Below, piece by piece: positions 33,720 through 42,919 of a stretch of DNA of 50,479 nt. A program made the translations under genes and the position numbers. The DNA is taken from positions 1 through 50,479 of the forward strand of contig CAYTIH010000013.1 in NCBI GenBank assembly GCA_964437825.1, written 5' to 3'. Positions within the stretch are counted from its first letter, which is position 1. Each line of letters starts with the position of its first letter. The stretch is from JBJFCE01 sp964437825 (GTDB lineage Bacteria > Bacillota > Clostridia > Lachnospirales > Lachnospiraceae). A model generated the notes under the pieces. The model was not told where the DNA came from and searched no databases. It worked only from the letters and a program-made list of their open reading frames with translations.

Positions 33720-36203
33720 ATGGGTTATATACTGATTACCGGAGGAAATCTGAAGAATAAAGGTGCGCAGTCCATGATTTTTATCACCGTGGATGAGATG
33801 AAAAAAAGATTTCCCGACAAGGAAATTCTTGTGATCTCGGACCCGGATGCAGCCGCTTCGGAAGCTTTGACGGAGTCTTTTCGTTTTTCATTCCGCGACA
33901 GCGTATGCCTGTACGGAAAAAAATATAAGCTGGTACAGCACAGGTACGGAAAACTGGATCGCATGGGAGATGCCGCAAGGATCAGCAGAAATGTGGATAT
34001 GATCGTGGATATCAGCGGCTATACCTTTGGCTCTAACTGGGGCTGGATGGCAAATCTGCTGGCGGCGTACCGCGCACGGCGGGCCCGAAAATACGGGGCG
34101 CCGATATATTTTATGCCCCAGTCTTTCGGACCTTTTGAGTGGAAGGGCATCATGGGAAAGCTGACGGACCGTTTCTTGGCGGCATGGCTTCCCTATGCCA
34201 AAGTCCTGTATGCCAGAGAGCAGGAGGGGTACGACCTGCTTACGAATGGCTACGGATTTCGGAATGTAAGGCTTTCGGAGGACCTTGTGCTGCAAAACAG
34301 GGGAATCAATCTTGAGCACATATATAAAGAGATTCCCGAAATGAAGCTTCCGGAAGTGAAAACGGGCAGCGTTGCCGTTCTGCCCAATATCAGAAATACG
34401 AAGTACGGAGATCTACAGAGTCTTCTGACAGCATACCGGACGATCATTGACATTCAGCTGTCCGTGGGCAGAACGGTATATCTGGTGCGCCATGCAACGG
34501 AGGATCTTACACTTTGCAGACAGATCAAGGAGCTGTATGAGAAGGAACCGGAAGTAGTACTGCTGGATCAGGATTTTACCTGCTTGGAATATGAAGCGCT
34601 TGTTACGAAGTTTGATTATCTGGTAGCATCAAGGTATCATGCAATCGTACATGCTTTTAAGCAGGGAGTACCGTGTATCGTACTTGGCTGGGCAATAAAA
34701 TATCAGGAGTTATTAAATAAATTTTACCAACAGGACTATGCAGTTGATGTGCGGGTCAGGATCAGTCCGGAGGCGCTTTCTGAGAAAGTGCGCAGGATGG
34801 AAGCGCGTTATGCCGCGGAATCTGAAGTTATTTTGAAACAGCTCAGAGAAATACAGCGGAAAAATGCGTTTGATATTTTTGAAGCGGCAAAGCAGGGAGC
34901 AGAGACCATATCCGCCACGGTGGACGAAAATCTGTGCACCTCCTGCGGAATCTGCGCGGCGGTATGTCCGGTATCCTGTATCCGTTTTGAGAAAGCAAGA
35001 GGGACATATCTGCCCAGAATCAATCATAACAGGTGTATTAATTGCGGAAAATGCCTGAGGGTCTGTCCGGGATATGCATATTCCTATGAACCGGAACCCA
35101 AGTCAGAACCGGGCGATTCCAAATCCAACTCCGAATCAAATTCCGGATCCGATAAGCTTCTCCGGCCGCTTTGCCTTTCGGCACGAACCAAGGACGGAGA
35201 GGTTTTACGAAATGCGACCAGCGGCGGTTTTGTGACGGCCTTGGTACGGGAATTGTTAAATAACAGCAGTTATACAACGGCGTTTCTGGCGTCGGGCTAT
35301 CAGTATGAAGAACAGATGATGACACAAGCGGTGCATCAGGGGGAGTCATTGTCTCTGACGCAGCGTTCCAGATATCTTCCGGTCTCTCAAACGAAAGCGG
35401 TGTCCTATATTCTGGAGCATCCGCAGGAGAATATTATTTATGTGGGAACCGGTTGTGCCGTCCACGGACTGCTGCGCGCACTACACGAATCAGGACGGGG
35501 ACGGGAGCATGTGCTTGTGATCGGATTGTTCTGTGACAGGAGTATGAATTATTCCGTTTATGAATATGTGAAGCGGATGAGGCCATGGAATTCAAAATTG
35601 ACCGGCTTTTATTTCCGCGACAAGAGAGCAGGGGGCTGGCCGGGGAATATGCGTCTGGAATTTGAGGACGGCTCCTATCAGCATATCCCGGCAAAGGAGA
35701 GAATGATCGTAAAGGATTTTTGTCAGATGCAAAGATGCCTTTACTGCTATGATAAGTTGAATGCGCAGGCGGATATCTCTGTGGGGGATAATTATACCGG
35801 CAGGAATGCGCCGAAGGAAGGCTCTAACAGTCTGGTGATCCGCACCAGTCTCGGACTTCAGATATGGGAGGAATGTCAGGCGGAGTTTCTTTATGCCTCC
35901 GCGGAGTTTTCCGAGATTGCCAAGTCGCAGCATATGGAGGAAAAAAAGAGACAGATCAGGAATAACCGGATCTATGCCGCGCAGCATGGCGGCAGAAGTG
36001 TGGAGCAGGGACTGCCCGGCGATTTGGAGCCGGTATCCGGTTTTATGGTTCCCGTCAGAAAACGGGACATCAGGGAACTGAAGCAAAAAATCGCTGAGAT
36101 CCGCTTGGGAGAGCTGGAAAAATTCGATGTGATACAACGAAAAAAAGAACGAAAACGTCTGAACTTATATTGGAAAGCAATTTGTTCCAGACTTGGATTT
36201 TAG
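33720..36203 (+). CDS. Polysaccharide pyruvyl transferase–ferredoxin–FrhB fusion
   Basis: An 827-residue three-part protein. Residues about 1-385 resemble polysaccharide pyruvyl transferases, which add a pyruvate ketal to sugars using PEP, with SRYHAIVHAF at 304-313. Residues 402-455 are a 2x[4Fe-4S] ferredoxin with CTSCGICAAVCPVSC and CINCGKCLRVCPGY. A Ser/Gly/Glu linker (about 458-478) leads to a region (about 485-780) like the FrhB/F420-hydrogenase beta family. These parts are often neighbours in surface polysaccharide loci but usually separate genes. The FrhB-type part suggests flavin-dependent redox chemistry on a sugar or lipid, which is inferred. Confidence 0.85.
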   Translation: MGYILITGGNLKNKGAQSMIFITVDEMKKRFPDKEILVISDPDAAASEALTESFRFSFRDSVCLYGKKYKLVQHRYGKLDRMGDAARISRNVDMIVDISGYTFGSNWGWMANLLAAYRARRARKYGAPIYFMPQSFGPFEWKGIMGKLTDRFLAAWLPYAKVLYAREQEGYDLLTNGYGFRNVRLSEDLVLQNRGINLEHIYKEIPEMKLPEVKTGSVAVLPNIRNTKYGDLQSLLTAYRTIIDIQLSVGRTVYLVRHATEDLTLCRQIKELYEKEPEVVLLDQDFTCLEYEALVTKFDYLVASRYHAIVHAFKQGVPCIVLGWAIKYQELLNKFYQQDYAVDVRVRISPEALSEKVRRMEARYAAESEVILKQLREIQRKNAFDIFEAAKQGAETISATVDENLCTSCGICAAVCPVSCIRFEKARGTYLPRINHNRCINCGKCLRVCPGYAYSYEPEPKSEPGDSKSNSESNSGSDKLLRPLCLSARTKDGEVLRNATSGGFVTALVRELLNNSSYTTAFLASGYQYEEQMMTQAVHQGESLSLTQRSRYLPVSQTKAVSYILEHPQENIIYVGTGCAVHGLLRALHESGRGREHVLVIGLFCDRSMNYSVYEYVKRMRPWNSKLTGFYFRDKRAGGWPGNMRLEFEDGSYQHIPAKERMIVKDFCQMQRCLYCYDKLNAQADISVGDNYTGRNAPKEGSNSLVIRTSLGLQIWEECQAEFLYASAEFSEIAKSQHMEEKKRQIRNNRIYAAQHGGRSVEQGLPGDLEPVSGFMVPVRKRDIRELKQKIAEIRLGELEKFDVIQRKKERKRLNLYWKAICSRLGF

Positions 36204-36221
36204 AAAATCAGGGAGAAGGAA

Positions 36222-37751
36222 ATGAGAACCCGTAAGGCATTTGTGAATACGATGGCCGGCGGACTGGGGACGCTTCTGTCAGGAGTGCTGCAGTTTGTCA
36301 GCAGGATGATATTCATTCGCTTTTTAAGCGATGAGTATCTTGGAATTTCCAGTCTCTTTACCAATATTCTGTCAATTTTGAGCTTGGCGGAGCTTGGGAT
36401 CGGGACGGCGATCTGTCATAGTCTGTATCGGCCCCTGGCCAGTGCGGACAGGGAAAAAATCAAATCCATCATGCGTTTTTTCAAGAGAGCGTATCTGATC
36501 ATCGGTTTTGTGGTCATGGGAATCGGACTGCTGCTCCTTCCTTTTTTGCCCCGGCTGATGAACGGAACTACGGACCTGGTGGACGTCAGGCTGATTTATG
36601 TGCTGTATGTGCTTCAGTCAGCAGTATCCTATTGGTTTTTTGCTTATAAGAGCATTCTGCTTCAGGCTGACCAAAAATTGTATCTGACCAAATGCTATCA
36701 GCTGATTGCAAGCGTCATCATCACAGTGATTCAGCTGTCATTATTGGCGGTATTTCGGAATTTTCTGCTCTACTGCGTGCTCGGACTATTGGTGAATATC
36801 CTGACCAATCTGCTTTCGGCGTATACCGTGGATCGGCAGTATCCCTATATCAGGGAAACCGATACGGTTCCCCTAAGCAGGGAAGAAAAAAGAAGCATTT
36901 TTCAGGATGTTTTCGGAATGTCCTTATTTAAATTTAATACAACCATAGTAAATTCTACGGATAATCTTGTAATTTCCGCGTTTATTAATGTGCGTACCGT
37001 AGCGTTATACGGAAATTATCAGACTGTGATTTCGGGAATTTCTCAGGTTGTGATGCAGTTGTTTGGCGGAGTGACCGCCAGCATCGGGAATCTGAATGTG
37101 GAGGATTCGGAGGACAAAAATGAATTTGTATTCCGCTGTCTTCAGCTCTTGTGCTACTGGGTGTATTCCCTGGTCGGCATCGGAATTCTGGTGCTGGTCA
37201 ATCCGGTCATCGGGCTTTGCTTTGGAGGCAGCAGGCTGTTTTCGATGGAACTGGTGCTGTTACAGGTGATTTATTTTGTCATAAACGGTTTTCAGCGAAC
37301 CTCCTTTATTTATCGGGATGCCTGCGGTCTGTTCTGGAAGGGGAAGATTCGCCCGGTTGCTACCGCGCTTTTGAATATTATCATTTCGATTGTGCTGGTT
37401 CGATTCATCGGACTTTCCGGAGTGATATTGGGAACGATCATAAGCTGGCTTTTGACTACGTGGTGGTATGATCCCGTAATGATTTACAGGAATGTGTTTC
37501 ATCGCTCCGCGCTCAGATATTTTCTGGAATATGTCAGAGCCGCGCTTTTGACTGCAGCGCTCATGGCACTTACCGTATGGATTTCGCAGGCGCTTCCGGT
37601 TTCCGGAGTGCCCGGTTTTGCCGTTAAGGTGCTTTTCGTTTTGCTGATACCGAATGCGGGATATCTTTTGTGTTATCATAAAACGGAGGAATTCGGATAT
37701 CTGAAGGAGCTGTTTTTGGAACTGTTTCGGAAAGGAATGCGCAGAGCATGA
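36222..37751 (+). CDS. Wzx-type oligosaccharide flippase
   Basis: A 509-residue membrane protein with about 12-14 hydrophobic segments spread evenly, a hallmark of Wzx/MATE-like flippases that turn the lipid-linked oligosaccharide across the membrane. The N-terminus (RKAFVNTMAGGLGTLLSGVLQF) fits the family start. No polymerase (Wzy) was recognised in the window, so polymerisation might be by a gene outside it. Confidence 0.85.
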   Translation: MRTRKAFVNTMAGGLGTLLSGVLQFVSRMIFIRFLSDEYLGISSLFTNILSILSLAELGIGTAICHSLYRPLASADREKIKSIMRFFKRAYLIIGFVVMGIGLLLLPFLPRLMNGTTDLVDVRLIYVLYVLQSAVSYWFFAYKSILLQADQKLYLTKCYQLIASVIITVIQLSLLAVFRNFLLYCVLGLLVNILTNLLSAYTVDRQYPYIRETDTVPLSREEKRSIFQDVFGMSLFKFNTTIVNSTDNLVISAFINVRTVALYGNYQTVISGISQVVMQLFGGVTASIGNLNVEDSEDKNEFVFRCLQLLCYWVYSLVGIGILVLVNPVIGLCFGGSRLFSMELVLLQVIYFVINGFQRTSFIYRDACGLFWKGKIRPVATALLNIIISIVLVRFIGLSGVILGTIISWLLTTWWYDPVMIYRNVFHRSALRYFLEYVRAALLTAALMALTVWISQALPVSGVPGFAVKVLFVLLIPNAGYLLCYHKTEEFGYLKELFLELFRKGMRRA

Positions 37752-37814
37752 TGAGATCCGCCTCATCCGATTCGTTCAGCCTTGTTTGAGAATGCAGGTT
37801 TGTTTGGGAATGGC

Positions 37815-37843
37815 TGGACAGGAAAAATAAAACTGTTTATAAT
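37815..37843 (+). promoter_or_regulatory. Promoter for rfbD
   Basis: TGGACA (37815-37820) and a perfect TATAAT (37838-37843), spacer 17. It lies in the 133-base gap after the flippase. Confidence 0.7.
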
Positions 37844-37884
37844 AATAGAATCATTATGAGTGATTACTCGGAATGGAGAGGAAT

Positions 37885-38736
37885 ATGAGGAAGATCATCA
37901 TTACGGGCTGTAACGGACAGCTCGGGCATGCAATGAATGAGTTATATGCAGGAAATACGGAATATGAATGCATTAATACGGATGTTGGGGAGCTGGATAT
38001 TACGAATGTGGATGCAGTGCTTGCATTTGCAAGAGAGGTAAAGCCCTACGCCATTGTGAACTGCGCGGCGTATACGGATGTCAATCAATGTGAGTCCGAA
38101 AAGGATCTGGCGTTCAAAATCAATGCCATTGGGCCCAGAAACCTTGCAATTGCCGCTTCCGAGACCGGCGCGAAGCTGGTGCAGGTTTCCACGGATTATG
38201 TTTTTCCGGGAAATGAAAATAAAGAGCTGACAGAATTTGATCCTGTGGGACCTGTCAGTGCATACGGAACCGGTAAACTGGCGGGGGAGAATTTTGTAAA
38301 AGAATTTGCGGATCGTTATTTTATTATCAGAACCGCATGGCTTTACGGAGAAGGCAGGAATTTCGTCCGTACGATGCTGCGCCTTTCGGAGACGAATGAT
38401 ACGGTCAGAGTAGTATCGGACCAGATCGGAAATCCTACCAGTGCACGGGAACTGGCAAAAGCGATCGCGTATCTGCTTGTGTCGGATAATTACGGTTTAT
38501 TCCATGGCACCTGTGAAGGAAGCTGCTCATGGGCGGATTTTACAACCGAGATTTTCCGTCTGGCCGGCAAGGACACAAAGGTGGACTATATTACAACGGA
38601 TCAATATCCGACGCCTGCGAAACGCCCTGCCTTTTCCATGCTGGACAATTATATGTTCCGGCTGACAACGGAGTTCCGTTTTGCACCCTGGCAGGAGGCA
38701 ATTGCGGAATATTTGAAAAGGGAATTGCAGAAATAA
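37885..38736 (+). CDS. rfbD: dTDP-4-dehydrorhamnose reductase
   Basis: A 283-residue extended SDR that makes dTDP-L-rhamnose from dTDP-4-dehydro-L-rhamnose with NAD(P)H. The dinucleotide motif GCNGQLG lies near residues 8-14. The catalytic tyrosine and lysine lie in YGTGK. ATG 37885 is preferred because GGAGAGG precedes it; the in-frame ATG at 37873 has no such site. rfbA, rfbB and rfbC are not nearby, so the rest of the pathway must be elsewhere in the genome. Confidence 0.93.
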   Translation: MRKIIITGCNGQLGHAMNELYAGNTEYECINTDVGELDITNVDAVLAFAREVKPYAIVNCAAYTDVNQCESEKDLAFKINAIGPRNLAIAASETGAKLVQVSTDYVFPGNENKELTEFDPVGPVSAYGTGKLAGENFVKEFADRYFIIRTAWLYGEGRNFVRTMLRLSETNDTVRVVSDQIGNPTSARELAKAIAYLLVSDNYGLFHGTCEGSCSWADFTTEIFRLAGKDTKVDYITTDQYPTPAKRPAFSMLDNYMFRLTTEFRFAPWQEAIAEYLKRELQK

Positions 38737-38762
38737 ATTACGAATTGTGATGGAGAAAAAGA

Positions 38763-39815
38763 GTGAGCCAAAATCAGAGGTCTGACAATCAGGTATTTCT
38801 GAATCAAAAATTTGAGAGTGTGCAGTCTCTGCGGGGGATTGCCGCTCTTTTTGTTGTTATGCAGCATATCTGCTTTTTGCAGAGGGGTTCCTTCGGCGTG
38901 GATTTGTTTTTTTTAATCAGCGGCTTTATCATGATGTATGTGACGCAGAAAAGTACGCGGCACTTTCTGATGAAGCGTTTGATAAGGATTCTGCCGCTAT
39001 ATTATGCAATGACGCTGGTATCCTATCTGGCACTGTTAGTCGTGCCCGGTTTGTTTGAGCAGACAACGGCCTCGCCCGTTTATCTGGTCAAATCCCTGCT
39101 GTTTATTCCTTTTTCCATGCAGGGAGCGACGCAGCCGCTGCTGCGGGTGGGATGGACCGTAAATTATGAGATTCTGTTTTATCTGCTGTTTTTTATATCC
39201 ATGAAGATATCGCTGCGTTACCGCGCCCTGATCTGCTCGGGGCTTTTGCTGGCATTGGTGCTTGCCGGGGCGGCAGTGCCGGAGGGCATGGAGCCGCTTG
39301 ACTTCTGGACGGATAGTATTTTGCTTGAATTTGCCGCAGGCATGGGGCTGTTCTATTTTTTCCGCCTGATTTTTACACGGACAGAACAAACAGATTTCCG
39401 GCATAGGAAGGCATTGGCAGGGGGAATGTGGGTACTCAGTATACTGCTGTTTGCTTTTTTATGGTGGTCGTATGAAAGTCCTGCAGTCTGTGCGCTGCCG
39501 GAAGTGATCCGATGGGGGATTCCGGCGCTCGTCATTTTATGCGCAGTGTTTTATGCAGGCTGTGTTTTAAAGGCGCCCCGGTGGCTGGTAAAGCTGGGAG
39601 ATCTCAGCTTTTCCCTATATCTGATTCATTATTATCCCATGCGCCTGCTGAATAAATTTCTGGGGAATGTGACACGGGCGGGCGTCCGGGAAATCCTGAT
39701 TACACTTGCAGCCGCGGCGGTTACGATTGCGGCTGCGGCAGTATGCTATGAGCTTGTGGAGGTGAGATTTACCGGATTTTTGAGAAAGAAGCTGATCGGG
39801 AAACAGCATCAATAA
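38763..39815 (+). CDS. Acyltransferase 3 family protein
   Basis: A 350-residue polytopic O-acyltransferase. It has the family start (residues 17-60) with SLRGIAALFVVMQHI, where the histidine is the catalytic one. About ten membrane segments follow. It likely acetylates a sugar of the surface polysaccharide. Start is GTG 38763, preceded by GGAG. Its stop is ten bases from the stop of the convergent AraC-type gene. Confidence 0.85.
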   Translation: MSQNQRSDNQVFLNQKFESVQSLRGIAALFVVMQHICFLQRGSFGVDLFFLISGFIMMYVTQKSTRHFLMKRLIRILPLYYAMTLVSYLALLVVPGLFEQTTASPVYLVKSLLFIPFSMQGATQPLLRVGWTVNYEILFYLLFFISMKISLRYRALICSGLLLALVLAGAAVPEGMEPLDFWTDSILLEFAAGMGLFYFFRLIFTRTEQTDFRHRKALAGGMWVLSILLFAFLWWSYESPAVCALPEVIRWGIPALVILCAVFYAGCVLKAPRWLVKLGDLSFSLYLIHYYPMRLLNKFLGNVTRAGVREILITLAAAAVTIAAAAVCYELVEVRFTGFLRKKLIGKQHQ

Positions 39816-39825
39816 GTCCGGCGGT

Positions 39826-40659
39826 TCAGCTCTTCCATTTCTTGCGGTACTGCAGGGGCGTAATTCCCTCCGCTTTTTTGAATACGTGAATGAAGTAGGC
39901 GCTGTCCTGAAAGCCGCAGGCTTCCGCAATCTGTTCCACGGGATCATCGGAAAAACGCAGGCGGGATTTTGCATGGGAAATGCGCCTGTTCGTGATATCG
40001 CTGAGAATCGTGGTGCCATATGCATGATGATACTCCCGTGATAAATGATATTTGCTGATAAAAAACTGCTCTGACAGAGAGTCTAGGGACAGCTTTTCGG
40101 CAAAATGACTTTCAATATAAGTGCGGATTTGGGACAGCTTTCCGGAGGTTGTGATCTCCTGACGGCTCTGCTCGTCGAAAATCATGGTAATCAGATCCGT
40201 GAGGCAGCGGTTTACCCTGAGCTCCGAAAGGAAATCCTGGGAGAGACAGTTTTGGTACAGCGAATTGATTGTCTCTACAAAGGGAAGGATACTAATGGGA
40301 TGAAACAGGTATGGCCGTCCCTGATCCACATAGGACTGATAGAAATGATCGGCGTCGATTCCGTTAAAATGAACCCAGGTTAGTGACCAGGCGTCTGTTT
40401 CGGAGCTTTCATGGGCATAGGGAGTACGGCAATCCAGCCAGACGCAGTCGCCGGCAGTAAGCTCCTGTTTTTCGCCGCGGAAGGTCAGAGTACCGCGCCC
40501 GCTTACTACGACAAAAAATAAATAAGAATTTAAGTTTTTACGACTGCTGATATGGGGCTCCAGACTTTTTAAGGAGCCGACCTCCTGTACGTACAGATAA
40601 TGCTTTCTGGCATAGGAGGAGGGAGTAACAAGGATACGGTCCGAGGTTGATTTGGCCAT
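39826..40659 (-). CDS. AraC-family transcriptional regulator
   Basis: A 277-residue regulator. Residues 1-150 are an AraC-type cupin sensor domain, with GDCVWLDCRTPYAHE as the cupin strand. Residues about 170-275 hold two helix-turn-helix units, ending with the AraC signature IAEACGFQDSAYFIHVFKKAEGITP split across the second helix. It is divergent from gmd, and repeats lie between them (40714-40732), so it probably controls gmd-fcl-manC and/or itself. Ligand unknown, likely a sugar. Confidence 0.88.
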   Translation of the reverse strand: MAKSTSDRILVTPSSYARKHYLYVQEVGSLKSLEPHISSRKNLNSYLFFVVVSGRGTLTFRGEKQELTAGDCVWLDCRTPYAHESSETDAWSLTWVHFNGIDADHFYQSYVDQGRPYLFHPISILPFVETINSLYQNCLSQDFLSELRVNRCLTDLITMIFDEQSRQEITTSGKLSQIRTYIESHFAEKLSLDSLSEQFFISKYHLSREYHHAYGTTILSDITNRRISHAKSRLRFSDDPVEQIAEACGFQDSAYFIHVFKKAEGITPLQYRKKWKS

Positions 40660-40703
40660 AAATACCTCCGCAATATTTTACAATTTATACGCAAGATAAT
40701 GAG

Positions 40704-40732
40704 TTGATACCACTAGTATACAATAGTATACT
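40704..40732 (+). promoter_or_regulatory. Promoter for gmd with embedded repeats
   Basis: TTGATA (40704-40709) and TATACT (40727-40732) have a 17-base spacer. TAGTATA occurs twice in the same orientation (40714-40720, 40724-40730), ten bases apart, and AGTATA/TATACT form an inverted pair. Direct repeats about one helical turn apart suit an AraC-type activator or repressor. Confidence 0.7.
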
Positions 40733-40779
40733 GCCATTTGGAATCGCAAAATCGTCAAATTTTGAAAAGGAGAGAATTC

Positions 40780-41871
40780 ATGAGCAATATTGCATTGATT
40801 ACAGGAATTACAGGACAGGATGGTTCTTATCTGGCGGAATTTCTGCTGGAAAAGGGATATGAGGTACACGGACTGATCCGCAGGCACAGCATTTCCAACA
40901 CGGTCAGAATCGACCATCTGATTCATTCGAAATATAATAAAGTTAAGTTTTTCCTTCATTTTGCGGATACTACGGATTCAAGCAATCTGATGAGGCTGGT
41001 GTCCGAAATTCGTCCGACGGAGGTTTACAATCTGGCTGCGCAGTCCCATGTGGGCGTTTCTTTTGAAGTGCCGGAATATACTGCAGATGCAACCGGAACC
41101 AGTACCTTAAAGCTGTTGGAGGCGCTTAGGGTCAACGGCGGAAACTGCCGTTATTATCAGGCTTCCACCTCGGAGCTGTTTGGCGGAATTCCCGAAACGG
41201 CGCCTCAGAGCGAAACGACTCCTTTTTATCCCAAGAGTCCGTATGGCGTGGCAAAATTGTATTCCTACTGGATTACCGTAAACTACAGGGAATCCTACAA
41301 TATGTTCACCTGCAACGGAATTTTGTTTAACCATGAATCCCCGCGCCGCGGCGAGAACTTTGTAACACGTAAAATCACGCTGGCGATTGCGAATATCATT
41401 GCCGGTAAGCAGGAGAAGCTTTCTCTGGGAAATATGAACGCCAAACGCGACTGGGGATTTGCGGGCGATTATGTCAAAGGGATGTGGCTGATGCTGCAGC
41501 AGGACAAGCCGGGGGACTATGTACTGGCTACGAATGAGACCCATACGGTCAGAGAATTTGTAGAGGTCTCCTTTGGAGAACTTGGAATTTCCATACGTTG
41601 GGAAGGCAGCGGCGTTGACGAAAAGGGATATGATGCCAAGACCGGAAGACTTCTGGTAGACGTCAATCCGGAATTTTATCGTCCTGCGGAGGTTGAGTTC
41701 CTCTGGGGAGATTCCTCGAAGGCGGAGAAGGCGCTTGGCTGGAAGCGTGAGGTGGACTTTAAGGGTCTGGTCAGCATGATGATGGACGCCGACCTGCGTG
41801 AGATTGCCGGAATGAGCTGTAAAGAATATAGAGAAAGCAAAGAAAATAAAGAGAAAAAGCAGCAGGCATAG
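40780..41871 (+). CDS. gmd: GDP-mannose 4,6-dehydratase
   Basis: A 363-residue extended SDR converting GDP-mannose to GDP-4-keto-6-deoxymannose, first step to GDP-L-fucose. The cofactor motif GITGQDGS lies at 9-16, the catalytic STSELFG near 129-135, and the YxxxK pair is Y155 and K159. ATG 40780 is preceded by AAAAGGAGAG. fcl follows 17 bases later. Confidence 0.95.
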   Translation: MSNIALITGITGQDGSYLAEFLLEKGYEVHGLIRRHSISNTVRIDHLIHSKYNKVKFFLHFADTTDSSNLMRLVSEIRPTEVYNLAAQSHVGVSFEVPEYTADATGTSTLKLLEALRVNGGNCRYYQASTSELFGGIPETAPQSETTPFYPKSPYGVAKLYSYWITVNYRESYNMFTCNGILFNHESPRRGENFVTRKITLAIANIIAGKQEKLSLGNMNAKRDWGFAGDYVKGMWLMLQQDKPGDYVLATNETHTVREFVEVSFGELGISIRWEGSGVDEKGYDAKTGRLLVDVNPEFYRPAEVEFLWGDSSKAEKALGWKREVDFKGLVSMMMDADLREIAGMSCKEYRESKENKEKKQQA

Positions 41872-41888
41872 AGGCGGAGGATATTTTC

Positions 41889-42833
41889 ATGTTAGGGAAA
41901 GAGGATAAAATATATGTGGCAGGGCACAGAGGACTTGTCGGAAGCGCGATTGTGAGAAATCTGCAGGCAAAGGGCTTTCGGAATGTCATCGGCAGAACGC
42001 ATAAGGAGCTGGATCTGACGAATCAGGCGCAGGTCAGGGCTTTCTTTGAAGATCAGAGACCGGATGTTGTGGTTTTGGCGGCAGCGAAGGTTGGCGGAAT
42101 TAATGCTAACAATACCACGCCTGCGGAATTTGCTTATGAAAATATGCAGATTCAGTGTAATGTAATCAAATGCTGTCATGATTTTCAGGTAAAAAAATTA
42201 TTGTTTTTGGGAAGCACCTGCATCTATCCCAAGATGGCGCCCCAGCCGATTCCGGAGGATGCGCTGCTTACAGGCCCTTTGGAAGCTACCAATGAGGCTT
42301 ATGCGATTGCCAAAATTGCGGGCCTTGAGATGTGTAAATTTTATAAGCGTCAGTATGGAGATGATTTCATCTCATGTATGCCCACAAATCTGTACGGACC
42401 ATATGATAACTATGATTTGAGCGGTTCCCATGTCATGCCGGCCATGATCCGCAAATTCCATGAAGCAAAGGTGAGCGCTGCTCCGACTGTGGAATTGTGG
42501 GGAACGGGAACGCCTCTGCGTGAGTTTTTATATGTGGATGATATGGCGGATGCATGTGTTTTCCTGCTGGAGCATTACAGTGGGGAGCAGCATGTCAATA
42601 TCGGAACAGGAAAAGAGGTAACCATTGCACAGCTGGCGGAGATGGTGAAAAAGACGGTCGGATATGAGGGTGAAATTGTGTGGAATTCTGAAATGCCGGA
42701 CGGTACGCCGAGAAAGCTGACGGATGTGAGTAAGCTTCATGGACTTGGCTGGACACATAAGGTGGAGCTGGAGGAGGGAATCGCGCTTGCCTATCAGTGG
42801 TTTCAGGAGCATGCGGATCAGGCAAGGATGTAA
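41889..42833 (+). CDS. fcl: GDP-L-fucose synthase
   Basis: A 314-residue bifunctional epimerase-reductase making GDP-L-fucose from the Gmd product. The cofactor motif is GHRGLVGSAI (near 14-23) and the catalytic pair is Y138 and K142 in YAIAK. Conserved LGSTCIYPKMAPQPI is present. Works directly with Gmd. Confidence 0.95.
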   Translation: MLGKEDKIYVAGHRGLVGSAIVRNLQAKGFRNVIGRTHKELDLTNQAQVRAFFEDQRPDVVVLAAAKVGGINANNTTPAEFAYENMQIQCNVIKCCHDFQVKKLLFLGSTCIYPKMAPQPIPEDALLTGPLEATNEAYAIAKIAGLEMCKFYKRQYGDDFISCMPTNLYGPYDNYDLSGSHVMPAMIRKFHEAKVSAAPTVELWGTGTPLREFLYVDDMADACVFLLEHYSGEQHVNIGTGKEVTIAQLAEMVKKTVGYEGEIVWNSEMPDGTPRKLTDVSKLHGLGWTHKVELEEGIALAYQWFQEHADQARM

Positions 42834-42919
42834 GGGAAAGACTGCGGCGATAAAGCAAAAAGCTCAGGCTGCAGCGGGTATCGCAGAAAAAACTGGGCTG
42901 TAAAGGAAAGGCTGGACGG

